From: Tenacibaculum sp. MAR_2010_89
GTDB taxonomy: Bacteria; Bacteroidota; Bacteroidia; Flavobacteriales; Flavobacteriaceae
NCBI RefSeq assembly: GCF_900105985.1
Contig: NZ_FNUB01000005.1
Location: 2,728,001-2,792,000 of the forward strand
DNA length: 64,000 nucleotides
Direction of reading: 5' to 3'
Part shown: one piece after another, positions 45,770 through 55,721 of the stretch
Layout: the number at the start of each line of letters is the position of its first letter
Numbering within the stretch: the stretch's first letter is position 1
Notes under the pieces: generated by a model
The model's database searches: none
Told to the model about the DNA's origin: nothing
The model's input: only the letters and a program-made list of their open reading frames with translations
Translations under genes and position numbers: made by a program

Positions 45770-46612
45770 TCACTTTATTTGAGATGGACTTATTCCAAAT
45801 TTTGTTTTAAAAGCACTACTAAAATTAGAAAGGTTATTATATCCTAAATCCAAATAAATATCAGACACTTTTAAATTTCCTTTTTCTAAAAGTTCCTTAG
45901 CTTTATCTAAACGTTTATTTCGAAACCATTTTCCTGGTGAAATATCATGCTCCTTAATGAAATTTCTTTTAAATGTAGATAAACTCATATTACACAAAAA
46001 AGCAATTTCTTCAATTGTTAATGATGAGTATATATTTTTTTCAATAGTAGACTGAAATACAGATTCTTCTTTAAGAACTAAGCTACAAATATAATTTTCA
46101 AATAATTCTCCGTACTTGTTCAATAAATACAACAATAACTCTTCTAGTTTTAAAGAAAGTAAATCAATCATGAATTTAGATGATGATGTACTTATATTAT
46201 TTAGAGAGTTCAAATAAGAACTTAAATAGTCATCATTTTCAATTACAAAATACGGAGCTATATTTTTTGTGCTCACTTTTTTATTAATATGTTTTTTAAT
46301 AAAATTCTTTAATTTATCTTCAGAAAAAAATAATAATCTACAGTAATAAACTTCATCTGTATCTAACAACTCACTCCACAAGCTATTTCCCTTTTTTATT
46401 AAAATTGATTGTGAATTATCTACTTGCACTTTACTATCTGCAAAATGAACTTGCTTTTTACCTTTTTGTAAAAAGCTAAACATGTGCATATTTAAATTTA
46501 CTTTTGTTTTAATGGCATTATCAACCATTTTTAAATCGTAAATATAAAGATCAGGATTATTTGTGCCTTTGATGTAAGAATCAGGTACATTTTCTATAGT
46601 AAAGTTAGACAC
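45770..46612 (-). CDS. AraC family transcriptional regulator
   Basis: 280 residues starting at a GTG. The C-terminal ~95 residues hold two helix-turn-helix motifs (SLTIEEIAFLCNMSLSTFKRNF, and VSDIYLDLGYNNLSNFSSAFKTKFG), the AraC/XylS DNA-binding domain. The N-terminal part (~1-180) is an AraC-type ligand or dimer domain similar to ExsA-like regulators. It follows the cysteine-synthase-like gene by 20 bp and is probably co-transcribed with it. Target genes are unknown. Confidence 0.9.
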   Translation of the reverse strand: MSNFTIENVPDSYIKGTNNPDLYIYDLKMVDNAIKTKVNLNMHMFSFLQKGKKQVHFADSKVQVDNSQSILIKKGNSLWSELLDTDEVYYCRLLFFSEDKLKNFIKKHINKKVSTKNIAPYFVIENDDYLSSYLNSLNNISTSSSKFMIDLLSLKLEELLLYLLNKYGELFENYICSLVLKEESVFQSTIEKNIYSSLTIEEIAFLCNMSLSTFKRNFIKEHDISPGKWFRNKRLDKAKELLEKGNLKVSDIYLDLGYNNLSNFSSAFKTKFGISPSQIK

Positions 46613-46632
46613 AACTTAAAAACATATAAAAT

Positions 46633-47628
46633 TTAATTTAAAAATCCTTGTTCATTCATCCAATCATCAGAATAAATTTTATTCATATATCGTGATCCAT
46701 GATCAGGTAATATAATCACAACAAAACTATCTTCATCGAAAAAGTTTTTATCGGCATATTGTTGAACTCCCTGTAAAACAGCTCCTGAAGTATACCCTGC
46801 AAAGATACCTTCAGTTTTCACTAACTCTCTAGCTTTCAAAGCTGATGTTTTATCTGCTACTTTTTCATAAATATCTATCACATCAAAATCTGTTGATGTA
46901 GGAATTAAAGTTTTTCCTAATCCTTCAATTTTATATGGGCAAATTTCATTAGCATCAAATTCACCCGTTTCATGATATTTTTTAAGTACTGATCCTATAG
47001 CATCAACTCCTAAAATTTTAATTTCTGGGTTCTTTTCTTTTAAAAATTGCCCAGTTCCAGAAATTGTTCCTCCAGTTCCACTAGCGGCAACCAAGTGAGT
47101 TATTTTACCATCAGTTTGTTCCCATATCTCTGGGCCTGTACTTACATAATGTGCCTCAATATTTAATTCATTAAAATATTGATTAATATATATAGAACCT
47201 GGATTTTCTTTATGTAATCTTTTTGCTACTTCATAATAAGAACGAGGATCATCAGCAGCGACATTCGCTGGACAAATATGAACTTCAGCACCCATAGCTT
47301 TTAACATATCTATTTTATCTTGCGATGATTTATCACTAACTGCTAAAATACATTTATAACCTTTTACAATGCTTATCATTGCCAAAGAAAAACCAGTATT
47401 TCCAGAGGTAGTTTCTACAATAATATCTCCTTTCTTTACAATTCCTTTTTTCTCTGCTGTTTCAATGATATGAAGTGCTATTCTGTCTTTAGCTGAATGG
47501 CCAGGATTAAAAGCCTCTACCTTAGCATAGTGCTTTCCTGGAATGTTTTTAGTTATTCTATGTAATTCTACTAATGGTGTTTCTCCTACTAAATCTAAAA
47601 TTGTATTGGTAATACCAGCGTGTCTCAT
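46633..47628 (-). CDS. PLP-dependent cysteine synthase / cystathionine beta-synthase-like enzyme
   Basis: 331 residues of the fold type II PLP family. The PLP lysine is in [15 protein letters not shown], the substrate loop is [10 protein letters not shown] and the phosphate-binding loop is SGTGGTISG. It is longer than most CysK and has the C-terminal pattern of the CBS-like group ([14 protein letters not shown]), so O-acetylserine sulfhydrylase and cystathionine beta-synthase activity are both possible. An unusually long leader with an inverted repeat separates the promoter box from the ATG. Confidence 0.9.
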   Translation of the reverse strand: MRHAGITNTILDLVGETPLVELHRITKNIPGKHYAKVEAFNPGHSAKDRIALHIIETAEKKGIVKKGDIIVETTSGNTGFSLAMISIVKGYKCILAVSDKSSQDKIDMLKAMGAEVHICPANVAADDPRSYYEVAKRLHKENPGSIYINQYFNELNIEAHYVSTGPEIWEQTDGKITHLVAASGTGGTISGTGQFLKEKNPEIKILGVDAIGSVLKKYHETGEFDANEICPYKIEGLGKTLIPTSTDFDVIDIYEKVADKTSALKARELVKTEGIFAGYTSGAVLQGVQQYADKNFFDEDSFVVIILPDHGSRYMNKIYSDDWMNEQGFLN

Positions 47629-47645
47629 TCTTATCTAATATAAAA

Positions 47646-47708
47646 GGCGTCATTACGAGAATATATGACGAAATTTAAAGATTTTATCTATTTTCTAGTA
47701 ATGACGCC
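47646..47708. repeat. Inverted repeat in the leader of the cysteine-synthase-like gene
   Basis: Perfect 11-bp arms GGCGTCATTAC and GTAATGACGCC enclose 41 nt. A second copy of the pairing segment (CGTCAT/ATGACG) lies inside the loop, so two exclusive stems can form. The ends also resemble the CGTCATT-CGAG palindromic repeats scattered in many bacterial genomes, so it may be a degenerate repeat element rather than a dedicated regulator. Confidence 0.7.
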
Positions 47709-47725
47709 CTACTCTTTCCGAGGGG

Positions 47726-47733
47726 CAAAAGTA
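47726..47733 (-). promoter_or_regulatory. -7 promoter box of the cysteine-synthase-like gene
   Basis: TACTTTTG on the minus strand, 97 nt before the ATG, much further than at most genes here. The implied leader of about 90 nt contains the inverted repeat. Confidence 0.45.
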
Positions 47734-47736
47734 AAA

Positions 47737-49899
47737 CTATTTTTCTAACTTTTCCTCTAACATTAAAAAGAACGTATATTCTTCTGCTAATTCTTTTAAA
47801 GCATCAAATCTTCCTGAAGCACCTCCATGACCCGCTTCCATATTTGTATGTAAAAACAACATATTCGAGTCTGTTTTAACCTCTCTTAGTTTTGCTACCC
47901 ATTTAGCCGGTTCCCAATATTGCACTTGACTGTCATGTAAACCAGTAGTAATTAACATATTTGGGTATTCTTTTGCCACTACTTGATCATAAGGGGAATA
48001 CGACTTAATATAATCATAATACTCTTTATCATTAGGATTCCCCCACTCATCGTATTCTCCAGTAGTTAAAGGAATACTATCATCTAACATTGTTGAGATA
48101 ACATCAACAAAAGGAACAGCAGCAATAATTCCATTATATAATTCAGGGTTCATATTAACAATAGCTCCCATTAATAAACCTCCAGCAGAACCTCCCATAG
48201 CATACAAATGCTTTGGTGAAGTATACCCATTATCTATTAAATACTTAGAACAATCAATAAAATCTGTGAATGTATTTTTCTTTTTTAACATTTTACCATC
48301 TTCATACCACTCACGTCCTAGATACTGACTTCCTCTAATATGTGCTAATGCATATACAAAACCTCTATCAAGTAAACTTAATCGTGTAGTTGAAAAGCCA
48401 TCTGGTATTGTGTAACCATATGATCCATAAGCGTACTGTAAAACTGGAGTATTTTCATCTATTTTTGTATCTCTGTGATGCACTATTGATACCACTACTT
48501 TTTCACCATCTCGTGTTGTAACCCAAATACGTTTGCTTACATAATTTTTTTTATCAAATGCCCCCCCTAAAACTTCTTGTTCTTTTTTAATGTTCTTAGA
48601 TTGATCTTTCATATTAAAATCAATTATAGAACTTGGAGTTGTCATTGAATTATAAGAATAACGAATAACATTTGTATCAAATTCAGGATTAGAATATACA
48701 TCTGCTGAATAAGTTTCTTCTTCAAAAGGTAAATAATAATCTAAAGTATTATCCCATCTTTTAATTCTAATTTTATTCAATCCTTCATTTCTTTCCTCTA
48801 AAACAAGATACTCTTTAAAAATAGAAAAATCTTCAAACAAAGTATCTTCCCTATGTGGTATAACATCAACCCAGTTTTCTTTTGAAGTTTTCTTTTCTGG
48901 AGTTTTCATTAATTTAAAATTAGTAGCCCCATCCTTATTGGTTTTTATATAAAAATGATCTTCATAATGTGCTATATCATATTCTAAATTGCGCTCACGA
49001 GGATGAATAACCTTAAAATTTCCATTAGGCTTATCTGCTTCTAATACTTGATATTCCGAAGAAACAGTATTGTACGAACCTATTACTATGTATTTTTTTG
49101 ATTTTGTTTTAGTTACAAAAGTACCAAAGGTTTCATCTTCTTCCTCAAATACTAACACATCATCTTTAGTATCAGTTCCCAAAATATGTTTATATATTTG
49201 TGAACTTCGTAAAGTTACAGGATCTTTTTTAGTATAAAACAACGTTTTATTATCATTTGCCCATACAGATCCTCCAGTAGTATTTTCTATCTTATCAGAA
49301 TAAATTTCTCCTGATTCTAAATTTTTAACCTGAATAATATATTGACGTCTACTAACTGTATCTACAGCAAAAGTAGTCAGCTTATTATTTGGAGATATAC
49401 TTAGCCCTCCTAGTTGAAAATATTCATGTCCCTTTGCTTCATCATTTACATTAAACATGATTTCTTCCTTTGCCTCTAAATTTTCTTTTTTTCGGCTAAA
49501 AATAGGATATTGCTGACCTTTTTCATAACGAGTTATATAAAAATAACCATTACTTTTATAAGGTACTGATTCATCATCTTCTTTTATTCTTCCTTTCATT
49601 TCTTGAAACAACTGCTCTTGAAAATCATTAGTTTCAACAGTCATTTTATCATAGAAATCATTTTCGGCATTCAAATAATCATACACTTTTTGAGTTTGAT
49701 TATCTTTAACTTCTGCATTTTTTTGCTCGTCTGTTAAACGCATCCAAAAGTAATTATCCTCTCTAATATCACCGTGTTTCTCTAACTTAGTTAATTGCTT
49801 TTCAGCTACTGGTGCTTTAATGTCTTTTTTCATTATATCATTTTTGCAGAATGCAAAAATAAGATTAAAAGCCATAGCAGGTAGCATTATTTTTTTCAT
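47737..49899 (-). CDS. Oligopeptidase B-like S9 prolyl oligopeptidase
   Basis: 720 residues from the ATG chosen here (a further ATG three codons upstream and one 22 codons downstream are alternatives). The N-terminus resembles a lipoprotein or signal sequence ending in AFC-K, then [16 protein letters not shown], typical of oligopeptidase B. A seven-blade propeller covers ~80-420. The C-terminal alpha/beta hydrolase has Ser in GGSAGG (about residue 567), Asp in GLHDSQV (~654) and His in EAGHGG (~691). It cleaves short peptides, classically after Lys/Arg. A TAnnTTTG-like box inside the signal region would favour the short cytoplasmic form. Confidence 0.92.
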   Translation of the reverse strand: MKKIMLPAMAFNLIFAFCKNDIMKKDIKAPVAEKQLTKLEKHGDIREDNYFWMRLTDEQKNAEVKDNQTQKVYDYLNAENDFYDKMTVETNDFQEQLFQEMKGRIKEDDESVPYKSNGYFYITRYEKGQQYPIFSRKKENLEAKEEIMFNVNDEAKGHEYFQLGGLSISPNNKLTTFAVDTVSRRQYIIQVKNLESGEIYSDKIENTTGGSVWANDNKTLFYTKKDPVTLRSSQIYKHILGTDTKDDVLVFEEEDETFGTFVTKTKSKKYIVIGSYNTVSSEYQVLEADKPNGNFKVIHPRERNLEYDIAHYEDHFYIKTNKDGATNFKLMKTPEKKTSKENWVDVIPHREDTLFEDFSIFKEYLVLEERNEGLNKIRIKRWDNTLDYYLPFEEETYSADVYSNPEFDTNVIRYSYNSMTTPSSIIDFNMKDQSKNIKKEQEVLGGAFDKKNYVSKRIWVTTRDGEKVVVSIVHHRDTKIDENTPVLQYAYGSYGYTIPDGFSTTRLSLLDRGFVYALAHIRGSQYLGREWYEDGKMLKKKNTFTDFIDCSKYLIDNGYTSPKHLYAMGGSAGGLLMGAIVNMNPELYNGIIAAVPFVDVISTMLDDSIPLTTGEYDEWGNPNDKEYYDYIKSYSPYDQVVAKEYPNMLITTGLHDSQVQYWEPAKWVAKLREVKTDSNMLFLHTNMEAGHGGASGRFDALKELAEEYTFFLMLEEKLEK

Positions 49900-49935
49900 T
49901 TTTATCAAGAATGATTAAAACTCTTATGAAAATAC

Positions 49936-49943
49936 TACATTTG
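49936..49943 (+). promoter_or_regulatory. -7 promoter box of the EbfC gene
   Basis: TACATTTG, 30 nt before the ATG at 49974. It lies within an upstream in-frame extension, which supports the shorter start. Confidence 0.5.
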
Positions 49944-49973
49944 TTATTGAATAAATATGTAAATAATAAATCA

Positions 49974-50297
49974 ATGTTTGGAGATATTTCTGGTATGATG
50001 GGTAAACTAAAAGAAGCCCAAGAAAAAGTAGAAGAAACAAAAAAAAGATTAAATACTGTTTTAATCGATGAAACTGTTGCTAATAATAATATAAAAGTTA
50101 CTGTAACTGCCAATAGAGAAATTAAGGCTATTACAATTAATGAAACCTTACTTGAAGACCGAGAAGAACTAGAAGATTATTTAATTTTAGCATTAAATAA
50201 AGCTTTAAAAAGAGCTGGTGAAATAAATGAGCAAGAATTAGCTATTGCTGCTAAAACTGGTATGCCAAATATTCCCGGAATGGATATGTTTAAATAA
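49974..50297 (+). CDS. YbaB/EbfC nucleoid-associated protein
   Basis: 107 residues from the ATG used here, the normal length; the frame extends 21 codons further but overlaps the promoter box and would be atypical. It begins [21 protein letters not shown] and has the central [15 protein letters not shown] pattern of YbaB/EbfC, a small dimeric DNA-binding protein that coats the nucleoid. It is not next to dnaX/recR as in many bacteria; here it heads a group with two small membrane proteins. Confidence 0.9.
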   Translation: MFGDISGMMGKLKEAQEKVEETKKRLNTVLIDETVANNNIKVTVTANREIKAITINETLLEDREELEDYLILALNKALKRAGEINEQELAIAAKTGMPNIPGMDMFK

Positions 50298-50302
50298 AAA
50301 AT

Positions 50303-50587
50303 ATGTTTTTAAAGTTAGAAGATTACATGTTACCATGTTTAAATAAAAAACTCTTGGGAGTTGATTGTTTAGGTTGTGGTTTTCAAAGAGCGATTGTGCA
50401 TGTTTTAAAAGGTGAGTTTATCGATGCTTTTAAAATGTATCCTGCAATCTATTCATTATTATTTTTTTTAATATATATTCTTCTAAATTTTAAGTTCAAA
50501 TTTAATAATTCTCAAAAAACAGTTCGTTTCTTACTTTTATTAAACTTAATTTTAATAGTAGGAAACTTTATTTTAAAAATACTATAA
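50303..50587 (+). CDS. DUF2752 small membrane protein
   Basis: 94 residues with the DUF2752 signature CLGCGFQRAIVHVLKGEF, then two hydrophobic segments (~42-60 and ~73-92). Function unknown; the Cys pair could bind metal or be redox-active. 5 bp after the EbfC gene and 3 bp before the next membrane-protein gene, so all three are one transcript. Confidence 0.88.
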   Translation: MFLKLEDYMLPCLNKKLLGVDCLGCGFQRAIVHVLKGEFIDAFKMYPAIYSLLFFLIYILLNFKFKFNNSQKTVRFLLLLNLILIVGNFILKIL

Positions 50588-50590
50588 ACT

Positions 50591-50911
50591 ATGGAACCTA
50601 AACAATTACAATACGGACCTCTTATTTATATTTTGGCTATTGTAGGACTTCCTTTATGTTGCTGCGCTGGAATTGGTATTATACCTTCTGGTATTGCCTT
50701 TTACATTGCTCATACTGAATTAAAAAAATACTACAAAGATCCTGAATCATATACTAACCAAGACAGTATTTATACTGGTAAAATAGTTGCTTTGGTTATT
50801 TTAATTATTAATGTTTTGTATTTAGCCTATACTGCTTATCAAATATACACTATAGGTTGGGACAATATCATGGAGCAATCACGACAAATGATGGAACAAT
50901 ACGAGCAATAA
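50591..50911 (+). CDS. CCC-motif membrane protein
   Basis: 106 residues with two membrane helices (~11-38 and ~62-85). The first contains a CCC triplet (PLCCCAG), a feature of a small uncharacterised membrane family common in Bacteroidetes. The C-terminus is Gln/Met/Glu-rich. It probably works with the DUF2752 protein encoded just upstream. Function unknown. Confidence 0.85.
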   Translation: MEPKQLQYGPLIYILAIVGLPLCCCAGIGIIPSGIAFYIAHTELKKYYKDPESYTNQDSIYTGKIVALVILIINVLYLAYTAYQIYTIGWDNIMEQSRQMMEQYEQ

Positions 50912-50930
50912 AAAATTAACCTATAAAACT

Positions 50931-50974
50931 AAAAACACCATTCTATTATATATATAAACTAGGATGGTGTTTTT
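50931..50974 (+). terminator. Intrinsic terminator after the EbfC-DUF2752-CCC genes
   Basis: AAAAACACCAT / ATGGTGTTTTT hairpin with an AT-rich loop. Confidence 0.75.
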
Positions 50975-51145
50975 AATTTATACTATTTTTTATCTAAGTA
51001 ATTGAATACTTAAAAGATAAACTCCTTCATCAAAAAATTGTTAATTAAAACACTTCTATTTCTAAATAGAAATAATTTAAAACTCTTATTTTCGCCATTC
51101 TCCCCAACAAAATTACTTTTAATTTAGAGCACTTAAAGCGCACGA

Positions 51146-54130
51146 ATGGATAACGAAAAAAACTGGCTACATTATTATAAAAACAGTTTATTTGATAGTG
51201 AAAACTTGGCTATTGATATTTCAAGAATCAAAAATTTATTTCATCAAAATAATGCTGATTTAACCACAGCTCTTTTAAACCCAAAACAAGCTAATGAACT
51301 ATTAGATGTAGAGGAAAGAAGAATAAATAGGTTAAAAGGAATTAGTAAAAAAGATAGTCCTAAATGGCATGAAGTAAGCGAAACTCAAATTCTTATTGCC
51401 CCATTTCATTTACAATATCAAACTGATAATCCTAACTTTAAACAACGAACAATATATCCTTTTTGGGTAGCGGCAAAAGTAGACCGTTCAGGAAACTTAT
51501 CTGCACCAAACGATTTGTTCCCTCTTATTGTTCGTAACTATTTAGATCCTATTGCAGATGTAAAAAATGATTTCATTTTTTCGTCCTTAGATACTGTCAT
51601 GATGGTTAGAGATATTGAACAACCTGAACCTCCATATGGAAGTGAGTTAATAGGTTGGGATGATTACTGGACGTATGTAAATGAGGTCTTTTCAGAAATT
51701 ACTTTTAGTAATCTATCTAATTATAAAAAAGAAAAATATACCACCGAATATAAACTCACTTATTTTTCTATTAGCTCAAAAATATCTACAGCCAAAAGTA
51801 TTTTATTCTTATATCAAAACTTATTAAATGAGACTGAAGAATTACCTGTATTATCTAAAATAATAAATCCTTTTAATAGAGCCAGAAAAGAACCAATAAC
51901 AGACTATGGTTTTTTAAATTATAATCATTTACATTTAGGACAAATGTCTAATGAATTTCCTTTATCTATAAGTCAACGTAAAACATTATTATCTTATTTA
52001 ACTGCTGAAGAAAACTCAGTAACTGCAGTAAATGGCCCACCAGGAACAGGGAAAACTACATTACTACAAAGTTTAGTAGCTACAGAAGTTGTTAAAGCTG
52101 CTATTAAAGGAGAAGATGCTCCAATTATCTTAGCTTGCTCTAATAACAACCAAGCTGTTACAAATATTATTGATAGCTTTATTAACTCAGAAAGTAGTAT
52201 GGGAGAATTAGCTGAACGTTGGGTTCCTGATTTTAATGGTTACGCTACTTATTTACCCTCTAACTCCAAAAGTGAAAAATACTTAAAGAATATTAATTTT
52301 TTAAAAGGTAATTTATTTGGGCATGAAGGAACTTTATGTGATTTAGATAATGAAAAATACGTTTACGAAGCTGAATATTATTTTTTAACGAAGTATAATA
52401 ATTATTTTGGAGTAGAAACTAATTCCTTAGAAGATGCCTGTATGCATTTACAGGAAGAAATAATTACTATTGAAAACCATCTTATTGATAGTGTAGATTT
52501 TTCTAGTGATTACCTAAATTATATTGACAAAATTAATGCGATATTAGTAAACAAAGAGGATCTTATTGAAAAAAACACGTTTAAGATATCTAAACTACAA
52601 GAATGGAGAACTCTTTTTACTGAACTTAAATCTTATGCTAAAGACAGTGATTTTATTAATAAAATTAAAACTCATTTTATAGTAACCTCTTCAAAAAATA
52701 AAGAGATAGAAAGTTCTGATTATATTTTTAAAATTAATGAAGATGTTATTTCTAATAATGAATCTGCTTTCTCTTTTATAAAAGACTGTATTTATAATGT
52801 AAATATGGTGCTACAAGCTAACTTAAAATTAAACAACTGGAAACTTGAAAATAACATTCAAGGGTACCCTTTTGTTTCCGAAGAGAAAATGTGGCATTAT
52901 GAATATGAAAAAGCAAAGAATAAAGACAAAACACATCGTTTTTTTTATGACGAAATTGACCTTGGCTTACGTCATACTGCTTTTTTATTAGCTACTCATT
53001 ATTGGGAAGCTCGCTGGTTACTTGAAACCATTGATCTTATTGAAAATGATACAGAAAAAGGAACTGGTGAAAATGTTATTAAAGCCAAATGGAAAAGAAG
53101 AGCAATGCTTACACCATGCTTTGTTGCTACTTTTTACATGGCTCCTACACACTTTTTATATAGTCAATTTCAAGGCGAAAATGAAGAAGGTAAACCTGTT
53201 TTTGAATACCTTCCTTTGTATAATTTTTTAGATTTATTAATCATTGACGAAGCAGGACAAGTAACACCAGAAGTAAGTATCCCAATTTTTTCATTAGCAA
53301 AAAAAGCTTTTGTTGTTGGTGATTTAAAACAAATTGAACCTATTTGGTCCATTCCACCAAAAATTGATATTGGTAATTTAACATCTTTAAATATTATAGA
53401 AGAAGAAAAAGAAAATGAGCACTTACATGAGCTAGGTTTTTTAGCTTCTAGTGGTAGTATTATGAAAATGGCTCAAAATGCTTGTGAATTTGAAACCTCA
53501 ATAGCTTCAAAGAAAGAAACTGGCTTAATACTTCTAGAACACAGAAGGTGTAATGATGAAATTATTGGTTTTTGTAACGAATTAGCTTACGAAGGTATTT
53601 TAAAGCCTATGAAAGGTAAAGCTAAAGAAGGTCAAATTTTTCAATCGATGATAGCTTATCATGTTGAAGGGGTTAGTGAACGTAAATATAATAGTAGATG
53701 TAATTTAAACGAAGTAAAAGCAATCATTTCTTGGCTACAACAAAATAAAGAAGCGATACAAGAAGCTTATGATGTAACTTCTATTGAAAGTGTTTTAGGA
53801 ATAATTACCCCATTTGCAAGTCAAAAAGGAGAGTTATCGAAAGCCTTGATAGAAGCAGGTTTTAAAGTGAATCAAATAAAACTTGGAACTGTACACGCTC
53901 TTCAAGGCGCAGAACGCAATATCATATTATTTAGTTCTGTTTACAGTAATGAAGATGAAGGTACTATGTTTTTTGACAAAGACAACAAACCTAACATGCT
54001 AAACGTAGCGGTTTCAAGAGCAAAAGATAGTTTCATTTTATTTGGAGATACAAGGATTTTTGATGAAACCAAAAACACTCCATCTGGAGTTTTAAAAAAG
54101 CATCTAAATATTTTAGAAATGGTTAATTAA
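51146..54130 (+). CDS. Large superfamily 1 (UPF1/DNA2-like) helicase
   Basis: 994 residues. Walker A NGPPGTGKTT (~294-303), Walker B IDEAGQ (~700), VVGDLKQIEP, and near the C-terminus VHALQGAER (~917) and NVAVSRAK (~953), the order of DNA2/NAM7/UPF1-type SF1B helicases. The N-terminal ~290 residues and the ~330-640 insert are unassigned and helical. No nuclease domain was recognised. It stands alone, between two terminators, so there is no partner gene to suggest a defence system; a repair or RNA/DNA remodelling role is as likely. Confidence 0.88.
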   Translation: MDNEKNWLHYYKNSLFDSENLAIDISRIKNLFHQNNADLTTALLNPKQANELLDVEERRINRLKGISKKDSPKWHEVSETQILIAPFHLQYQTDNPNFKQRTIYPFWVAAKVDRSGNLSAPNDLFPLIVRNYLDPIADVKNDFIFSSLDTVMMVRDIEQPEPPYGSELIGWDDYWTYVNEVFSEITFSNLSNYKKEKYTTEYKLTYFSISSKISTAKSILFLYQNLLNETEELPVLSKIINPFNRARKEPITDYGFLNYNHLHLGQMSNEFPLSISQRKTLLSYLTAEENSVTAVNGPPGTGKTTLLQSLVATEVVKAAIKGEDAPIILACSNNNQAVTNIIDSFINSESSMGELAERWVPDFNGYATYLPSNSKSEKYLKNINFLKGNLFGHEGTLCDLDNEKYVYEAEYYFLTKYNNYFGVETNSLEDACMHLQEEIITIENHLIDSVDFSSDYLNYIDKINAILVNKEDLIEKNTFKISKLQEWRTLFTELKSYAKDSDFINKIKTHFIVTSSKNKEIESSDYIFKINEDVISNNESAFSFIKDCIYNVNMVLQANLKLNNWKLENNIQGYPFVSEEKMWHYEYEKAKNKDKTHRFFYDEIDLGLRHTAFLLATHYWEARWLLETIDLIENDTEKGTGENVIKAKWKRRAMLTPCFVATFYMAPTHFLYSQFQGENEEGKPVFEYLPLYNFLDLLIIDEAGQVTPEVSIPIFSLAKKAFVVGDLKQIEPIWSIPPKIDIGNLTSLNIIEEEKENEHLHELGFLASSGSIMKMAQNACEFETSIASKKETGLILLEHRRCNDEIIGFCNELAYEGILKPMKGKAKEGQIFQSMIAYHVEGVSERKYNSRCNLNEVKAIISWLQQNKEAIQEAYDVTSIESVLGIITPFASQKGELSKALIEAGFKVNQIKLGTVHALQGAERNIILFSSVYSNEDEGTMFFDKDNKPNMLNVAVSRAKDSFILFGDTRIFDETKNTPSGVLKKHLNILEMVN

Positions 54131-54136
54131 ACCAAT

Positions 54137-54172
54137 AAAAAAAAGGAGTAATTTAAATTACTCCTTTTTTTT
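54137..54172. terminator. Bidirectional intrinsic terminator
   Basis: AAAAAAGGAGTAATTT / AAATTACTCCTTTTTT perfect hairpin between the SF1 helicase and convergent rocD genes. Confidence 0.85.
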
Positions 54173-54188
54173 AACACTAAGAATAAAA

Positions 54189-55433
54189 TTAATTTTTAAA
54201 CTCAGAAATTGTTTTCTTTATAATAGAGATACAATCCATCAACTGCTCCTCATCCATTACTAATGGTGGTGCAAAACGAATAATATTTCCATGAGTTGGT
54301 TTTGCTAATAAACCATTATCACGTAATTTAATACATATATCCCAGGCTGTAGAACTATCTTCAGTATCGTTAATTAAAATAGCATTTAATAACCCTTTAC
54401 CTCTAACAGATTTTACTAAATCAGTTTGGTTTGCAAATTCAGATAATTCTGCTCTAAAAATTTTCCCTAAGCGTTCAGCGTTTTCTTCTAAACTTTCTTC
54501 TTTAACAACTTCTAAAGCAGCTATAGCTACAGCAGCAGCAATAGGGTTACCTCCAAAAGTAGAACCATGGTTACCAGGTTTAATAACATTCATAACAACA
54601 TCATTAGCTAATACTCCTGAAACTGGATATGCTCCTCCACTTAATGCTTTTCCTAATATTAAAATATCTGGTTTTACATTTTCATGATCAACGGCTAACA
54701 TTTTACCAGTTCTAGCAATTCCTGTTTGAACTTCATCAGCAATAAAAAGTACATTATGTTTTTCACATAATGCCTTAGCAGCGGCTAAATATCCTTCAGA
54801 AGGAACATATACACCTGCTTCACCTTGAATAGGCTCTACTAAGAATCCTGCTATATTATTTTCATTCTCTAAAGCTTCTTCTAAAGCCTTCAAGTTATTA
54901 TACTCAATTTTGATAAATCCATTAGTAAATGGTCCAAAGTTCTTACGAGCTACTGGATCATTTGAAAAAGAGATAATTGTTGTTGTACGTCCGTGAAAGT
55001 TATTTTCACAAACTACAATTTGAGCATCATTTTCATTAATTCCTTTTACTTCATAAGCCCATTTTCTACACAATTTCAAAGCAGTTTCTACAGCTTCTGC
55101 TCCTGTGTTCATTGGTAATAATTTATCAAAACCAAAAAGTTCGGTAGCAAACTTTTCATATTTACCTAACATGTCATTATAAAATGCACGAGAAGTTAAT
55201 GTTAATGTTTGTGCTTGATTTACCATTGCACCAACAATTTTTGGATGACAATGTCCTTGGTTTACTGCTGAATAAGCTGATAAAAAGTCGTAATACTTTT
55301 TCCCTTCAACATCCCATACATACACACCTTCTCCTCTACTCAACACTACTGGTAGTGGGTGATAATTGTGTGCTCCATACTTGTTTTCTAAATCGATCGC
55401 TTGTTGCGAAGTTAATTGGTCTAAAACAGCCAT
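54189..55433 (-). CDS. rocD: Ornithine--oxo-acid aminotransferase
   Basis: 414 residues, full length. PLP-dependent class III aminotransferase converting ornithine and 2-oxoglutarate to glutamate semialdehyde and glutamate. Motifs: [52 protein letters not shown], and the PLP lysine in [14 protein letters not shown] (Lys about residue 258). The N-terminal [18 protein letters not shown] identifies the RocD subfamily. Its promoter box lies 103 nt upstream, implying a long leader. Confidence 0.95.
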   Translation of the reverse strand: MAVLDQLTSQQAIDLENKYGAHNYHPLPVVLSRGEGVYVWDVEGKKYYDFLSAYSAVNQGHCHPKIVGAMVNQAQTLTLTSRAFYNDMLGKYEKFATELFGFDKLLPMNTGAEAVETALKLCRKWAYEVKGINENDAQIVVCENNFHGRTTTIISFSNDPVARKNFGPFTNGFIKIEYNNLKALEEALENENNIAGFLVEPIQGEAGVYVPSEGYLAAAKALCEKHNVLFIADEVQTGIARTGKMLAVDHENVKPDILILGKALSGGAYPVSGVLANDVVMNVIKPGNHGSTFGGNPIAAAVAIAALEVVKEESLEENAERLGKIFRAELSEFANQTDLVKSVRGKGLLNAILINDTEDSSTAWDICIKLRDNGLLAKPTHGNIIRFAPPLVMDEEQLMDCISIIKKTISEFKN

Positions 55434-55536
55434 TTTTAATAATTTTTAATTTATAAAATAACCATTCCTTATCTACCTTTATCCTTTCGAAGAATTCCGA
55501 AAATTCAGCGTGGGAAAGAAATCATCCCTAATTTAG
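55434..55536 (-). promoter_or_regulatory. Long structured 5' leader of rocD, candidate cis-regulatory RNA
   Basis: About 95 nt between the predicted transcription start and the ATG. On the minus strand it can form small hairpins (GGGA/TCCC around 9 nt; GAATT/AATTC around TTCGG; an alternative TTTCG/CGAAA) and then a purine-rich stretch (AAGGATAAAGGTAGATAAGG). It is more GC-rich than nearby spacers. No known riboswitch class was recognised. Confidence 0.35.
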
Positions 55537-55544
55537 CAAAAGTA
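55537..55544 (-). promoter_or_regulatory. -7 promoter box of rocD
   Basis: TACTTTTG on the minus strand, 103 nt before the ATG. Confidence 0.45.
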
Positions 55545-55666
55545 CTAAATTTAAATCTAAGGTAAGATGGATTTATACATTTTTCACGTGTTTACTACTA
55601 TAAACAAGAGTGAAAGTGTATTTATCTTTTTTATTCATACTATATTAATAGAACTTTTTTACACAA

Positions 55667-55708
55667 CAAAAGCTAAAAACCACCTTTGAAAAATAGTTTT
55701 TAGCTTTA
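55667..55708 (-). terminator. Intrinsic terminator after the outer-membrane protein gene
   Basis: AAAGCTAAAAAC / GTTTTTAGCTTT arms with a 15-nt loop, just after the stop of the sigma/anti-sigma/barrel operon on the minus strand. Confidence 0.7.
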
Positions 55709-55721
55709 TATTTTTTTTACA

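Noticed and set aside
49911..49973. N-terminal extension of the EbfC protein
   Set aside because: It contains the promoter box and makes the protein longer than its family; ATG 49974 fits.
51146..54130. Core of a multi-gene antiphage system
   Set aside because: The gene is monocistronic between terminators and flanked by core metabolic genes; no partner is visible.
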